Below, one piece after another: positions 35,284 to 46,805 of a DNA stretch of 51,326 nt; the first letter of the stretch is position 1, and each line of letters starts with the position of its first letter. The notes below the pieces were generated by a model. It was not told the origin of the DNA. It did no database searches and saw only the letters and a list, made by a program, of their open reading frames with translations. This stretch comes from Acidimicrobiales bacterium (GTDB lineage Bacteria; Actinomycetota; Acidimicrobiia; Acidimicrobiales; Ilumatobacteraceae): the NCBI GenBank assembly GCA_030828465.1, contig JAURCL010000009.1, forward strand, positions 1-51,326, in the 5' to 3' direction. The translations under genes and the position numbers were made by a program.

Positions 35284-36239
35284 CCCGACCGAGGGTCGTT
35301 GTCACTGGCCGCATTCCCGAACCCGGTCTTGACCTGCTCCGCGAGGTGGGCGACGTGTGGGCGTGGACCAGCGACGAGGTGATCCCGACCGCGGTTCGCG
35401 ACGAGCAACTGGCCACCGCCGACTACGCGGTCACCCTGCTCACCGACCGTGTCGACCAGGCTTTCCTCGACGCGGCACCGGCCCTGAGGATGGTCGCCAA
35501 TGTGGCCGTCGGCTACAACAACATCGACGTTCCCGCCTGTCGGGCCCGAGGGGTCACCGTGACCAACACCCCGGGCGTGTTGACCGACGCAACGGCCGAC
35601 CTCGCGATGGCGCTCGTGCTCATGGCGACCCGGCGGCTCGGCGAGGGGGAGCGGCTGATCAGAGCCGGCACGCCCTGGCAATGGGGCATGTTCATGATGC
35701 TCGGCACCGGCTTGCAGGGTCGCCGACTCGGCATCGTCGGGATGGGCGCGATCGGCGTCGCCCTCGCCGATCGGGCGCGCGCCTTCGGTATGGAGATCGC
35801 GTACCACAATCGGTCGGCCGTGGCTCCAGAGGTTGCCGAGCGACTCGGTGCGATCCGCCTCGAACTCGATGAGTTGCTCTCGACGAGCGACATCGTGTCG
35901 CTCAACTGCCCCTACTCGGAGGCGACGCACCACCTGATTGACGCCGATGCCCTCGCCACGATGCGCTCGGACGCCTTTCTCGTGAACACGGCGCGGGGTC
36001 CCATCGTCGACGAGGCAGCGCTCGCCGTCGCCCTTCGCGATGGGGTGATCGCCGGAGCCGCGCTCGATGTCTTCGAGCGGGAACCCGAGGTCGAGCAAGG
36101 GCTGCTCGACCTCGACAACGCGGTGCTCGTTCCCCACCTCGGGTCGGCGACGATCGAGACCCGCACCGCCATGGCGACCCTCGCGGCGCGCAATGTCGTC
36201 GCGGTGATCGGCGGCGACGACCCGATCACACCGGTGTAG
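35280..36239 (+). CDS. D-isomer-specific 2-hydroxyacid dehydrogenase
   Basis: A 319-residue NAD(P)-dependent enzyme similar to glyoxylate/hydroxypyruvate reductases. The Rossmann motif is GMGAIG (154-159). Catalytic residues are R239 (NTARGPIVDE), E268 (DVFEREP) and H286 (VPHLGSA). The substrate-side motif VAVGYNNIDV is also present. It probably reduces glyoxylate, hydroxypyruvate or a related 2-keto acid supplied by the coupled aminotransferase. Its TAG stop overlaps the next gene's -10 box. Confidence 0.94.
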   Translation: MTRPRVVVTGRIPEPGLDLLREVGDVWAWTSDEVIPTAVRDEQLATADYAVTLLTDRVDQAFLDAAPALRMVANVAVGYNNIDVPACRARGVTVTNTPGVLTDATADLAMALVLMATRRLGEGERLIRAGTPWQWGMFMMLGTGLQGRRLGIVGMGAIGVALADRARAFGMEIAYHNRSAVAPEVAERLGAIRLELDELLSTSDIVSLNCPYSEATHHLIDADALATMRSDAFLVNTARGPIVDEAALAVALRDGVIAGAALDVFEREPEVEQGLLDLDNAVLVPHLGSATIETRTAMATLAARNVVAVIGGDDPITPV

Positions 36240-36242
36240 GTT
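36237..36242 (+). promoter_or_regulatory. Leaderless -10 box overlapping the upstream stop codon
   Basis: TAGGTT uses the TAG stop of the dehydrogenase gene as its first three bases and ends 6 nt before ATG 36249. Confidence 0.55.
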
Positions 36243-36248
36243 CCGACT

Positions 36249-36704
36249 ATGCCGATCGACGGGGAGTACGAGCCGAGCACGATGTCCTGGGTGGCCGACC
36301 AGGTCGCCGACTACGAGGCGTCCGGAGGAACGCGGGCGAACACCCTCCGCGACACCGGCATCCCAGTGTTCCTAGTCACGATGCGCGGACGCCGCAGTGG
36401 CAAGGTCCGCAAGATCGCCCTGATGCGGGTCGAGCACGACGGGGAGTACGCACTGGTCGCGTCCAAGGGCGGTGGCGCGGACCACCCCGACTGGTACGCG
36501 AACCTCCTCGCCGATCCACGGGTCGAGATCCAAGACGGCCCGGCGCCGTTCGATGCGGTGGTGCGCGAGGTCACCGGTGATGAGCGCGCGCTCTGGTGGG
36601 AGCGAGCGGTCGCGGTCTTCCCGCAGTACGCCGTGTACGAGGAGACGGCCTCCGCTGCCGGCCGCGTCATTCCTGTGCTCATCGCCTCAGCGGGCGAGCA
36701 CTGA
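36249..36704 (+). CDS. Deazaflavin (F420)-dependent nitroreductase-family protein (DDN-like)
   Basis: A 151-residue split-barrel protein of the mycobacterial DDN type. Diagnostic parts are [29 protein letters not shown] (key: GRRSGKVRK), [26 protein letters not shown] and [22 protein letters not shown]. The family reduces quinones and nitroimidazoles with F420H2. It has its own leaderless promoter and ends 3 bp from the convergent isocitrate dehydrogenase. Confidence 0.93.
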   Translation: MPIDGEYEPSTMSWVADQVADYEASGGTRANTLRDTGIPVFLVTMRGRRSGKVRKIALMRVEHDGEYALVASKGGGADHPDWYANLLADPRVEIQDGPAPFDAVVREVTGDERALWWERAVAVFPQYAVYEETASAAGRVIPVLIASAGEH

Positions 36705-36707
36705 GCG

Positions 36708-38936
<2,229 letters not shown>

Positions 38937-38989
38937 GGATCTCCCGATCGTCTTGTGTGCGTCTGCGAGCCCGCGTGGGGGCGCTGTCG

Positions 38990-38995
38990 AGGCTA
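38990..38995 (-). promoter_or_regulatory. Putative -10 box of icd
   Basis: TAGCCT on the minus strand predicts a leader of about 46 nt with a Shine-Dalgarno sequence. It lies in the 72-bp gap after the ThrH-like gene, so icd probably has its own promoter. Confidence 0.4.
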
Positions 38996-39008
38996 CCGGT
39001 CGCCGTGT

Positions 39009-39620
39009 TCAGGCTGTGAGGCCAGTGATCGCACTGAGCAGGTCGTCGTAGTCATCGAGAGCGCTCAGATCGGAGTTGTCGAGCCGCACTCGTTCGGGCG
39101 CCCGGAAGAGCAGACCGTGGTCGGCGGCGCGAAGCATCGAGAGATCGTTGTAGGAGTCGCCGGCGGCGATGGTCGAGAATCCGATCGACCGGAACGCCTC
39201 GACCGCTCGGCGCTTCTGGTCCTGCTGACGCAACTGATAGTCGGTGATGCGGTCGTGCTCGACGACAAGCCGGTGGCACATGATCGTCGGATGGGCGAGC
39301 TGGGCTATCAAGGGTCCGGCGAACTGCTGGAAGGTGTCACTGAGGATGATCACCTGGTGGGTCGATCGCAGCCTCGCCAAGAAGTCAGCGGCGCCATCGA
39401 GGGGCGACAGACCTGAGATCACCTCGCGGATCACCGACATGGTGAGGCCGTGCTCATTCAACAGGCGGATGCGGTCGCGCATGAGCACGTCGTAGTCGGG
39501 CTCGTCTCGGGTGGTCCGCTTGAGTGCCTCAACCCCGGTGCGCTCGGCGACCGCGATCCAAATCTCGGGCACGAGCACACCCTCGAGGTCGAGGGTGACG
39601 ATCCACTGGTGTTCGCTCAC
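39009..39620 (-). CDS. thrH: ThrH-like phosphoserine phosphatase/homoserine phosphotransferase
   Basis: A 203-residue HAD-superfamily protein. The nucleophile motif is DLEGVLVPEIW (D11, E13), which is the ThrH form rather than the usual DxD. Further ThrH signatures are TTRDEPDYDVLM, GLSPLDGAADFL, VIILSDTFQQFAGPL, LRQQDQKRRAV and IAAGDSYNDLSML. Pseudomonas ThrH dephosphorylates phosphoserine and can transfer phosphate to homoserine. GTG 39620 overlaps the VOC stop (GTGA). Its presence in a GMC-oxidoreductase operon is unexpected. Confidence 0.9.
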   Translation of the reverse strand: MSEHQWIVTLDLEGVLVPEIWIAVAERTGVEALKRTTRDEPDYDVLMRDRIRLLNEHGLTMSVIREVISGLSPLDGAADFLARLRSTHQVIILSDTFQQFAGPLIAQLAHPTIMCHRLVVEHDRITDYQLRQQDQKRRAVEAFRSIGFSTIAAGDSYNDLSMLRAADHGLLFRAPERVRLDNSDLSALDDYDDLLSAITGLTA

Positions 39621-40099
39621 AGCACGGGGCGTCCGTACATCTCGCCCAGTGGATCGGAGATCAACTCGAGCCGCTCGCCGTCCGGACCGAGGAAGTAGAT
39701 CGAGGATCCGTCGATGTGCGCGTAATCGACCCCGGCCTCGTCGAGGGCCTGACGGGCCCGCGACCACTGATCGGGTTCCATCGAGATGGCGAGGTGATGA
39801 TGGCCGCCGAGCACCTCGCGGTAGGGGCCGAGGTCGAGCCCGGGCATGTCGAAGAACGCGAGAGCGTTTCCGTTGCCGATATCGAAGAAAAAGTGCGTCG
39901 AACCGGCGTAGTCGCGATTCTCGAACAAGTCCGTCAACGGGAAGCCAAGCAGGTCCTGGTAGAAGCGGATTGTTCGCTCCACATCGGAGCAGAGCAGCGC
40001 CTGGTGGTGAACCCCGCGGGCGGTGGAGACCGGACGCTCGGCGGAGGGGCGGAGGTGGTCGCTTCGGAGTCGATCCCACTCGGCTGTGCGGTCGGTCAT
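39617..40099 (-). CDS. VOC-family (glyoxalase/dioxygenase-like) protein
   Basis: A 160-residue protein. Likely metal ligands are H31 (GVHHQALL), H100-102 (GGHHHLAI) and a C-terminal Glu ([10 protein letters not shown]). The stretch [39 protein letters not shown] is typical (key: [15 protein letters not shown]). Many close relatives are annotated as catechol-dioxygenase-like or fosfomycin-resistance-like, but neither can be claimed. It is coupled on both sides (ATGA to the GMC gene, GTGA to thrH). Confidence 0.9.
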   Translation of the reverse strand: MTDRTAEWDRLRSDHLRPSAERPVSTARGVHHQALLCSDVERTIRFYQDLLGFPLTDLFENRDYAGSTHFFFDIGNGNALAFFDMPGLDLGPYREVLGGHHHLAISMEPDQWSRARQALDEAGVDYAHIDGSSIYFLGPDGERLELISDPLGEMYGRPVL

Positions 40100-41760
40100 C
40101 GATCGACGTCCTCGGGCAGATAGATGGGTGCCTCATCGGGAGGCAGGAGGGAGTTGCCGAGGATCAGGTCGCTTGCCCGTTCGGTGACCATCATCGTCGG
40201 CGCGTAGATGTTCCCGTTGGTGATCACCGGGAGCACTGAGGCATCCACCACACGGAGGCCCTCGGTGCCGCGCACGCGCATACTCGACGGGTCGACGACC
40301 GCCATGTCGTCGGTGCCCATCTTGGCCGTGCCTGACGGGTGGAGCGCCGTCTCGGCGTCTCGAGCCACCCAGTCCATGATCTCCTGATCGGATTGCACCG
40401 ACGGACCGGGCGAGATCTCACCGCCGTCAAAGGGAGCGAAGGCGGCCTGGCTGAGGATGTGTCGGGTGACGCGTACCGCCTCGATCCACTCGCGGCGGTC
40501 GCGCTCGGTCGACAGATAGTTGAAGCGGATCGCGGGCTTGGCCCGAGGATCCGTCGAGGTGATCCTCACGCTGCCCGTCGAGTCGGAGTACATCGGCCCG
40601 ACGTGCACCTGGTAGCCGTGACCGTCGGGCATGTCCCCCTTGGCCGTCGATCCGTCGTAGCGGATCGCGATCGGGAGGAAGTGGTACATGAGGTTCGGAT
40701 ACGGCTCGCTCGGGTTCGATTTGATGAAGGCGCCCGCCTCAAAGTGATTCGTCGACGCGGGCCCGCGACGGAACAACCACTGCAGGCCGATCCAAGGTTT
40801 GCGCCAGTGCGCCAAGTGCGGCTGCATCGAGACCGGCTGGGTGCAGGCGTGTTGGATGTACACCTCGAGATGGTCCTGAAGGTTCTCGCCCACACCGGGA
40901 ACCGCGCTCACCACATCGATCCCGAGCGATCGCAGATGGTCGGGATCACCCACCCCGGAGAGCTGCAGCAATTGCGGGGAGTTGAAGGCCCCACCCGACA
41001 CGATGACCTCACCGGCCTCAACGTGGCGTGTCGAGCGACCCCGTCGGTAGTCGACGCCAGTGCATCGGTTGCCGTCGAAGGTGAGTCGCTCGGCCTGGGC
41101 CATGGTGACGAGGTCGAGGTTGGGACGCGACAGCACCGGGTGCAGGTAGGCCCGGGCGGCGCTGAGGCGCCGACCTCGCCTGACGTTCTTGTCGAAGGCA
41201 GCGAACCCCTCCTGGCGATATCCGTTGACGTCATCGGTGATCCGGAAGCCCGCCTGTCGCCCGGCGTCCAACCACGCGGCGAACAGCGGAGACGACGCCG
41301 GACCGCGCTCGAGTGCGAGGGGTCCCTCGCCGCCGCGCCAGTCATCGGGGCCGGCAAGGCAGGTCTCCATCCTCTTGAAATAGGGGAGGCAGTGGGCGTA
41401 GTCCCAGTTGGCCATCCCCGGCAGGCGCGACCACTTCTCGTAGTCGGCTGGGTTGCCTCGCTGGAAGATCATCCCGTTGATACTCGAACTGCCACCGAGC
41501 ACTTTGCCGCGAGCGTGGTACACCCGGCGGCCACCCATGAACTCCTCGGGCTCCGTCTCGTACTTCCAGTCGTAGAAGCGATTTCCGATCGGATAGGAGA
41601 GCGCCGCCGGCATGTGGATGAAGACGTCCCATCGCCAGTCGGTGCGTCCGGCCTCGAGGACGAGCACGCGGTTCGACGGATCGGCGCTGAGGCGGTTCGC
41701 TAACGCGCAACCGGCGGAACCACCGCCGACGATCACGAAGTCATAGCGGTCGCGCGGCAC
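40096..41760 (-). CDS. GMC oxidoreductase, choline-dehydrogenase-like
   Basis: A 554-residue FAD enzyme. The dinucleotide motif is [16 protein letters not shown] (about 10-25). GMC signature 1 appears as [19 protein letters not shown], and signature 2 as [15 protein letters not shown]. The active-site His lies in [11 protein letters not shown], and [19 protein letters not shown] closes the family profile. BetA makes betaine aldehyde from choline; related enzymes oxidise other alcohols. No betaine-aldehyde dehydrogenase is nearby, so the substrate stays open. It is first in a three-gene coupled operon. Confidence 0.93.
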   Translation of the reverse strand: MPRDRYDFVIVGGGSAGCALANRLSADPSNRVLVLEAGRTDWRWDVFIHMPAALSYPIGNRFYDWKYETEPEEFMGGRRVYHARGKVLGGSSSINGMIFQRGNPADYEKWSRLPGMANWDYAHCLPYFKRMETCLAGPDDWRGGEGPLALERGPASSPLFAAWLDAGRQAGFRITDDVNGYRQEGFAAFDKNVRRGRRLSAARAYLHPVLSRPNLDLVTMAQAERLTFDGNRCTGVDYRRGRSTRHVEAGEVIVSGGAFNSPQLLQLSGVGDPDHLRSLGIDVVSAVPGVGENLQDHLEVYIQHACTQPVSMQPHLAHWRKPWIGLQWLFRRGPASTNHFEAGAFIKSNPSEPYPNLMYHFLPIAIRYDGSTAKGDMPDGHGYQVHVGPMYSDSTGSVRITSTDPRAKPAIRFNYLSTERDRREWIEAVRVTRHILSQAAFAPFDGGEISPGPSVQSDQEIMDWVARDAETALHPSGTAKMGTDDMAVVDPSSMRVRGTEGLRVVDASVLPVITNGNIYAPTMMVTERASDLILGNSLLPPDEAPIYLPEDVDR

Positions 41761-41767
41761 AACTCCG

Positions 41768-41773
41768 AGAGTA
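41768..41773 (-). promoter_or_regulatory. Leaderless -10 box of the GMC-VOC-thrH operon
   Basis: TACTCT on the minus strand, 7 nt before GTG 41760. Confidence 0.6.
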
Positions 41774-41799
41774 CCGGTCGACCGACGGCGCCGAGAGGC

Positions 41800-43296
41800 T
41801 CAGGCCGGCAGTCGGCCGAGGCTCGGATCGCCGGGGGCGGCTGGGGCACCGCTTCTGCCGATCGGCCGGATCGATCGGACGCGACCGAGCAGCGGGGTGT
41901 GACGCACCTCCACCTCAGCCCCGATCGGTGGCGCCGAGCGTCCGTTCACCAGCCATGACGACAGCCACGGTTGCTCGCCGTCATCGACGGTCAACTCGAC
42001 CAGCGCCGATCCATCACGGCCCGCCCCCGCGAGCGCTCGGAGCCATGAGGCTCGTCCGGATCCCTCATCGACGAGTCGGACATCGACGACGAGACCGCGG
42101 CGCGCGCGACTTACGACCGAGTCGAACACCCCGGCGACCGTGAGCCAGATGCCGGCCACGAGAGGGATCCACAATGCCCAGCCGACGGCGTCGACGAGGA
42201 CATCGATCCATCGATTCGCATCTGGCACGAGGCGATCCAGTTCGTCCAGCCGATCCGAGGACCGGATGCTGTTGACGATCGAGCCGGCCACACGAGAGCC
42301 GATGATCGCGAGGAGACCGACCGCGGCGACCACGGGCGGTCGTCCGCCCCGTCCGGGGATGAGCGGCGAGTGGATGGTGACCACTCGGGCACGGTTTCCG
42401 GCATCCGACCAGACCCGCCTCGGCTGTACGGGGTCCGTCAGCGGCAGCGCCCAGCGGGTCGCCTCGTGGGCGCCCGTGGCGACCGCGACCGCGAGCGCGC
42501 GTTGGCGTGTGGCCGAGGTGACCGGGGACGCGTCGTTCGGGATTCGACGAGAGAGGTCGGCCCGGATGGCCATCCAGGCGAAGGCATGGCGACGACCTGA
42601 GTCGGTGAGGTGGTCGACTGGGTCGGCGAGATCGGCGACCACCGTCCGCAGAAGCGCGAGGGAGAGCAGGCCGAGCACCAATCCGTCGACCGAGAGGCCG
42701 TCGAGCGAACGCGATGAGATCACACCGAGCACCTCGCCGATAGCCCACACCGCGGCGGGCAGGGCTGGTAGCGCCGGTGCGGCGACCAGACGCTCGTCTC
42801 GAGCAGCGACGCTCAGCCCGTCTCGTCGAGAGGCTGCTGCGACAGCGCGACGGAATCGCGCCCACCACAACCATCCGGGTTGATTGCGGAGCAGCGTCCC
42901 CGTCGAGACGAGGCCGTTGCGCGAGCGCGAGCGGAGGAGGCCGAGCACCATCGATTCGTGGGCCTCGACATCTGGCGCACCATTTTCGACCGTCACGAGC
43001 AGGCCAGCCTCGGCGGCCGGATCGTCGCGCAGCGTCACTGCGCCGCGAGCTGCCAGGTCGACCACGGTCGCTGTGGCCGCGGAGCCGGCCGCGCGGCACG
43101 CGCCCCCGGACAGTCCGACCACGAGCATCGACGCGACGGCGGGACGCTCCGAGCCCGGCGGGTCCGACCCGACCGGAATCTCCTCGGGAAGGTCGGCGCC
43201 GCGGTCACCGCGGCTGAGATCGATCCACCGCTGCACTCCCCACCAGACCCACGCAACAGCCGTGAGGGCGGCAACGGCGACCGCGGCGGTGGTCAC
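41800..43296 (-). CDS. DUF2207-like membrane protein
   Basis: A 498-residue protein. An N-terminal helix (about residues 4-20) is followed by a soluble part with a winged-helix-like segment ATATVVDLAARGAVTLRDDP and a downstream HESMVLGLL block, resembling the C-terminal half of DUF2207 proteins. Further hydrophobic helices lie at about 175-215, 320-345 and 372-395. A beta-rich C-terminal region may be extracytoplasmic. The match to DUF2207 is by eye only. It is coupled by GTGA to the upstream MscS gene. Confidence 0.65.
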   Translation of the reverse strand: MTTAAVAVAALTAVAWVWWGVQRWIDLSRGDRGADLPEEIPVGSDPPGSERPAVASMLVVGLSGGACRAAGSAATATVVDLAARGAVTLRDDPAAEAGLLVTVENGAPDVEAHESMVLGLLRSRSRNGLVSTGTLLRNQPGWLWWARFRRAVAAASRRDGLSVAARDERLVAAPALPALPAAVWAIGEVLGVISSRSLDGLSVDGLVLGLLSLALLRTVVADLADPVDHLTDSGRRHAFAWMAIRADLSRRIPNDASPVTSATRQRALAVAVATGAHEATRWALPLTDPVQPRRVWSDAGNRARVVTIHSPLIPGRGGRPPVVAAVGLLAIIGSRVAGSIVNSIRSSDRLDELDRLVPDANRWIDVLVDAVGWALWIPLVAGIWLTVAGVFDSVVSRARRGLVVDVRLVDEGSGRASWLRALAGAGRDGSALVELTVDDGEQPWLSSWLVNGRSAPPIGAEVEVRHTPLLGRVRSIRPIGRSGAPAAPGDPSLGRLPA

Positions 43297-44318
43297 CCGG
43301 TGCTGTCCTCATTGCGCACCCAGACGGTGCGCTGAGGGAACGGGATCTCGATGCCGTTGGCATCGAAGACCGCCTTGATGTGCTCGCGGGCGGCGCGCTG
43401 AAAAGCCCACTGGTTGCCAGGCTCGACCTTGACGATCGCGCGGATCGTGATGCCGTCGGCGCCTAGGGACTCGACGCCGAGCACCGTCGGCGCCTCGAGC
43501 ACCTTGTCGGCGAACTCCTCGGTGGCGCAAACCTCCTGCACCGCCTGCTCGATCAGTGTGCGCGCCGGAGCGAGCGCCGTGTCGTAGGCGACGTCGACAT
43601 CGACCACCGCGACCGACCAGAGCTGGCTGAGGTTGCCCACCCGCTGCACCTGGCCGTTCGGGACGTGCCAAACCGTTCCATTCAGACTGCGGAGCACCGT
43701 GGCGCGAAGCGTGATCTCCTCCACCACGCCGACCGCCTCACCAAGGTCGACCACGTCGCCGAGTCCGTACTGATCTTCCATCAGCATGAAGAGGCCGGCG
43801 ATGCAGTCCTGCACGAGGCTCTGGGCACCGAAGCCGAGCGCGACACCCGCGATACCGGCGCCCGCGATGAGCGGGCCGAGGTCGATGCCGACGATCCCGA
43901 GCGCGGTCATCAGCGCCATGGTCCACACCACGACGCTCACGGTGCTGCCGAGCACATTGGAGATCGACTTGGCGCGGGCCTCGCGTCGTGGGTCGTCGTC
44001 AGATTCGAGGATGTCTGCTCCGGGAACCCCGAGTCCGTCGAGTCGCGACAGGAGTGCCTCCGGACGGTCCGCGGTGATGACGTGGGTGACGACCTTGCGC
44101 ACCGAGCGCTTCAACAGGCGGTTCGCGATCCAGGCCACCAAGAGCACCACGATGATCCGCAGGGGACGGTCGACGAACCAGGTCGTCGCCGAGGCGAGGA
44201 ACTCGTTGCCGTTCGAGACGTCGAACACCCACGAGCAGAGACTCCCGGTCGTGTCGTCGCATACATCCTCGACAGCGGCGGGCAGGGAGTGGGGCGTTGC
44301 CAGCAGGTTTGGGCTCAT
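43293..44318 (-). CDS. MscS-family mechanosensitive ion channel
   Basis: A 341-residue channel protein. An N-terminal periplasmic segment with a cysteine pair precedes about three transmembrane helices (about 49-66, 124-142 and 148-175). The pore-lining helix is GAGIAGVALGFGAQSLVQDCIAGLFML. The cytoplasmic beta domain starts at EDQYGLGDVVDLGEAVGVVEEITLRATVLRSLNGTVWHVPNG (key: GDVVDLGEAVGVVEEI). It releases solutes on hypo-osmotic shock. ATG 44318 follows a leaderless -10 box. The gene is coupled to the DUF2207-like gene. Confidence 0.94.
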   Translation of the reverse strand: MSPNLLATPHSLPAAVEDVCDDTTGSLCSWVFDVSNGNEFLASATTWFVDRPLRIIVVLLVAWIANRLLKRSVRKVVTHVITADRPEALLSRLDGLGVPGADILESDDDPRREARAKSISNVLGSTVSVVVWTMALMTALGIVGIDLGPLIAGAGIAGVALGFGAQSLVQDCIAGLFMLMEDQYGLGDVVDLGEAVGVVEEITLRATVLRSLNGTVWHVPNGQVQRVGNLSQLWSVAVVDVDVAYDTALAPARTLIEQAVQEVCATEEFADKVLEAPTVLGVESLGADGITIRAIVKVEPGNQWAFQRAAREHIKAVFDANGIEIPFPQRTVWVRNEDSTG

Positions 44319-44325
44319 CCCGTCG

Positions 44326-44331
44326 ACGGTA
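44326..44331 (-). promoter_or_regulatory. Leaderless -10 box of the MscS operon
   Basis: TACCGT on the minus strand, 7 nt before ATG 44318. It argues against the longer in-frame start at 44438. Confidence 0.6.
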
Positions 44332-44341
44332 GTTCCGTCGC

Positions 44342-44363
44342 TAACCTCGCTGGGGTGCACCCC
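44342..44363 (+). promoter_or_regulatory. Putative -10 box and start-site palindrome of the UDP-glucose dehydrogenase gene
   Basis: TAACCT (44342-44347) predicts a start near 44354. The perfect 12-bp palindrome GGGGTGCACCCC (44352-44363) sits on that start and could be a repressor site or a 5' hairpin. The leader is about 72 nt. Confidence 0.35.
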
Positions 44364-44425
44364 CGCCGGGGAGTCATCCCGCGCGAGCGGTGCGGTACTC
44401 GGCAGGAGTGGGGCGGGAAGGACAT

Positions 44426-45760
44426 ATGGGCGACACAACCATCGACGACGGAAGCGACCGCCCGGTGCTCGGCATCGTTGGAGTGGGCTATGTCGGCCTC
44501 ACCACCGGCGCCTGCCTCGCCCATCTCGGCTTTGAGGTCGTCTGCGGTGATGTCGACGCCGATCGCGTGGCTGAACTGTCCGCGGGCCGGATCCCGATCT
44601 TCGAGGACGGCCTCGCCGAGCTCGTGGCCGAGGGGCTCTCGAGTGGACGGCTCTCGTTCGTGCTCGGCGGCGCTGAGGTGGCTCGCCGGGCCTCGATCGT
44701 CTTCCTGTGCGTTCCAACACCACAGGACGAGGACGGGTCAGCTGACCTCGGCTACATCGAAGCCGCTGCCGCCGAGATCGGACCGGTGCTCGCGCCGGGC
44801 AGTGTCGTGGTGAACAAGTCGACCGTTCCGGTCGGGTCAGCCCGCGTGGTGGAGGCGGTCATCCGACGCGGGGACATCTCGGTTGTCTCCAACCCGGAGT
44901 TCCTCCGCGAGGGCACGGCGGTCAAGGACTTCCTGCATCCGGATCGGGTGGTTGTCGGATCGTCCGACCGCGCTGCCGCCTACCGGGTGGCTGAGCTGTA
45001 CCGGGGCCTCGACACCGAGATCCTCGTGACCGATGCCTCCTCGTCGGAGACGATCAAGTACGCGGCTAATGGGTTCCTCGCTATGAAGATCTCGTTCGTG
45101 AACGCGGTGGCCGCGATGTGTGAGGCCGTCGGTGCCGATGTCGCCGATGTAGTGGAGGGCATCGGCTCAGATCGGCGGATCGGTCGCGAGTTCCTCCGGC
45201 CCGGTCCCGGTTGGGGCGGCAGCTGCTTCCCGAAGGACTCCCACGCCCTCGTCCACGTTGCCGCGAGTCATGGCTATGACTTCTCGATGATGCGCGGGGT
45301 GATCGCCGTCAACGACGAGCAGCGTGAGCGCATGATCCGCAAGGTGCAGCGCGCCGCGGGAAGCGACGACCTCACGGGGGTCAGCGTTGGGGTTCTCGGT
45401 CTTACCTTCAAGGCGGGCACGGACGACCTCCGCGACTCGCCGAGCATCGCGATCATTGGACGACTCCGAGAGTTGGGAGCCAGCGTGACCGCGTTCGACC
45501 CGACGACGGCAACCGCCGTCTCGCCGGCCCGGCTTCGTCAACTCGAGGGAATCGAGTTAGCCGAAGACGTCGACGGGGCCATTCGCGACAAGGACGTCGT
45601 CGTTCTGCTCACCGAGTGGCCCGAGTTCCGATCCCTCGACCCTCATCGAGTCGCCTCGCTCATGCGGGGCCGTTCAGTGGTCGACACTCGCAACCTCCTC
45701 GATCCGGCATCGTTCCGCTCGGCCGGACTTCACTACGACGGTGTCGGACGTCCCCAGTGA
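44426..45760 (+). CDS. UDP-glucose 6-dehydrogenase
   Basis: A 444-residue enzyme starting at ATG 44426 with a GGGAAGG ribosome binding site. The NAD-binding motif is GVGYVGL (19-25). K211 lies in SSETIKYAANGFLAMKISFVNA (key: ETIKYAAN), and the catalytic C267 in GWGGSCFPKD. GLTFKAGTDDLRDSPS marks the C-terminal domain. It oxidises UDP-glucose to UDP-glucuronate. The decarboxylase downstream turns this into UDP-xylose, so the pair feeds cell-surface polysaccharide synthesis. Confidence 0.96.
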   Translation: MGDTTIDDGSDRPVLGIVGVGYVGLTTGACLAHLGFEVVCGDVDADRVAELSAGRIPIFEDGLAELVAEGLSSGRLSFVLGGAEVARRASIVFLCVPTPQDEDGSADLGYIEAAAAEIGPVLAPGSVVVNKSTVPVGSARVVEAVIRRGDISVVSNPEFLREGTAVKDFLHPDRVVVGSSDRAAAYRVAELYRGLDTEILVTDASSSETIKYAANGFLAMKISFVNAVAAMCEAVGADVADVVEGIGSDRRIGREFLRPGPGWGGSCFPKDSHALVHVAASHGYDFSMMRGVIAVNDEQRERMIRKVQRAAGSDDLTGVSVGVLGLTFKAGTDDLRDSPSIAIIGRLRELGASVTAFDPTTATAVSPARLRQLEGIELAEDVDGAIRDKDVVVLLTEWPEFRSLDPHRVASLMRGRSVVDTRNLLDPASFRSAGLHYDGVGRPQ

Positions 45761-45770
45761 GCGGCGGACA

Positions 45771-46766
45771 GTGAGCGGCCGACTCCGACCCGGGGGATGG
45801 GTGATTGTCGCCGGCGGATCGGGTTTTATCGGCTCCCACCTCTGCGAGGCCTTGCTCAACCGGGGCTACCGGGTGCTCGATCTCGACGACCACTCCACCG
45901 GACGAGTCTCCAACGTGGCCCACCTGCTCGATGTTGACGGATTCACCCTCCTCGAGGGTGACGTGACCGACGGGGGCATCGCGGGTCGCGTCGCCGCGGT
46001 CGTCGGAGACGAGACGGTTGCCGCGGTCGCGCACCTCGCCTCGGCGGCATCACCTCCCGCGTACCTCGCGCGACCGCTCGAGACCCTCGCGGTCGGAAGC
46101 ATCGGCACCGACCGGTTGATCTCGATCGCGCTGAGGTATGAGGCGAGGTTCTTGCTTGCCTCCACGAGCGAGGTGTACGGAGATCCGCTCGAGCACCCTC
46201 AGCGGGAGACCTACTGGGGCAACGTCAATCCAATCGGCGAGCGTTCGGTGTACGACGAGGCGAAGCGCTTCGCTGAGGCCCTCACCGCGGCGCACGAGCG
46301 AGCGTCCGGTCTCGACGCCCGAATAGCGAGGATCTTCAATACCTACGGACCGCGGATGCAGCCCGACGACGGACGGGTGGTGACGAACTTCGTGCATCAG
46401 GCCCTGCGCGGTGAGGCGATGACCGTGTATGGCGACGGGACTCAGACGCGGAGTTTCTGCTTCGTGAGTGACGAGGTCGAGGGCCTCATCGCGCTGCTTG
46501 AGAGCGAAGTGCGGGGCCCGGTCAATCTTGGCAACCCGACGGAGTTCACGATGATCGAACTTGCCGTCGCCGTCGGCGAGGTCATTGGCGTTGAGCCCCG
46601 ACTCGATCATCGGCCGTTGCCCTCCGACGATCCGAAGGTTCGCCAGCCCGACATCTCGCGAGCGCGCGAACTGCTCGGCTGGGAGCCTCGGGTCGCGCTT
46701 CGTGATGGCCTCCGCTTGATGGTGGACTCGCTCGACGACACCGCTGCGTCCGGCGCCGACCACTGA
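45771..46766 (+). CDS. UDP-glucuronate decarboxylase-like epimerase (UXS)
   Basis: A 331-residue extended SDR enzyme. The NAD motif is GGSGFIG (15-21), and the catalytic Y161 and K165 lie in SVYDEAK. The UXS-type signature STSEVYGDPLEHPQRETYWG, then NVNPIGERSVYDEAKRFAEA, is clear, as is ARIFNTYGPRM. It converts UDP-glucuronate to UDP-xylose. GTG 45771 has a GGCGGA-like ribosome binding site. GTG 45741, overlapping the dehydrogenase gene by 20 bp, is the alternative. Confidence 0.92.
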   Translation: MSGRLRPGGWVIVAGGSGFIGSHLCEALLNRGYRVLDLDDHSTGRVSNVAHLLDVDGFTLLEGDVTDGGIAGRVAAVVGDETVAAVAHLASAASPPAYLARPLETLAVGSIGTDRLISIALRYEARFLLASTSEVYGDPLEHPQRETYWGNVNPIGERSVYDEAKRFAEALTAAHERASGLDARIARIFNTYGPRMQPDDGRVVTNFVHQALRGEAMTVYGDGTQTRSFCFVSDEVEGLIALLESEVRGPVNLGNPTEFTMIELAVAVGEVIGVEPRLDHRPLPSDDPKVRQPDISRARELLGWEPRVALRDGLRLMVDSLDDTAASGADH

Positions 46767-46791
46767 CACGGCGACCTCCGTCGAGCGGGCG

Positions 46792-46797
46792 TACACT
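46792..46797 (+). promoter_or_regulatory. Leaderless -10 box of the ClC gene
   Basis: TACACT, 8 nt before GTG 46806. No ribosome binding site is visible. Confidence 0.6.
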
Positions 46798-46805
46798 TTG
46801 CCCAC

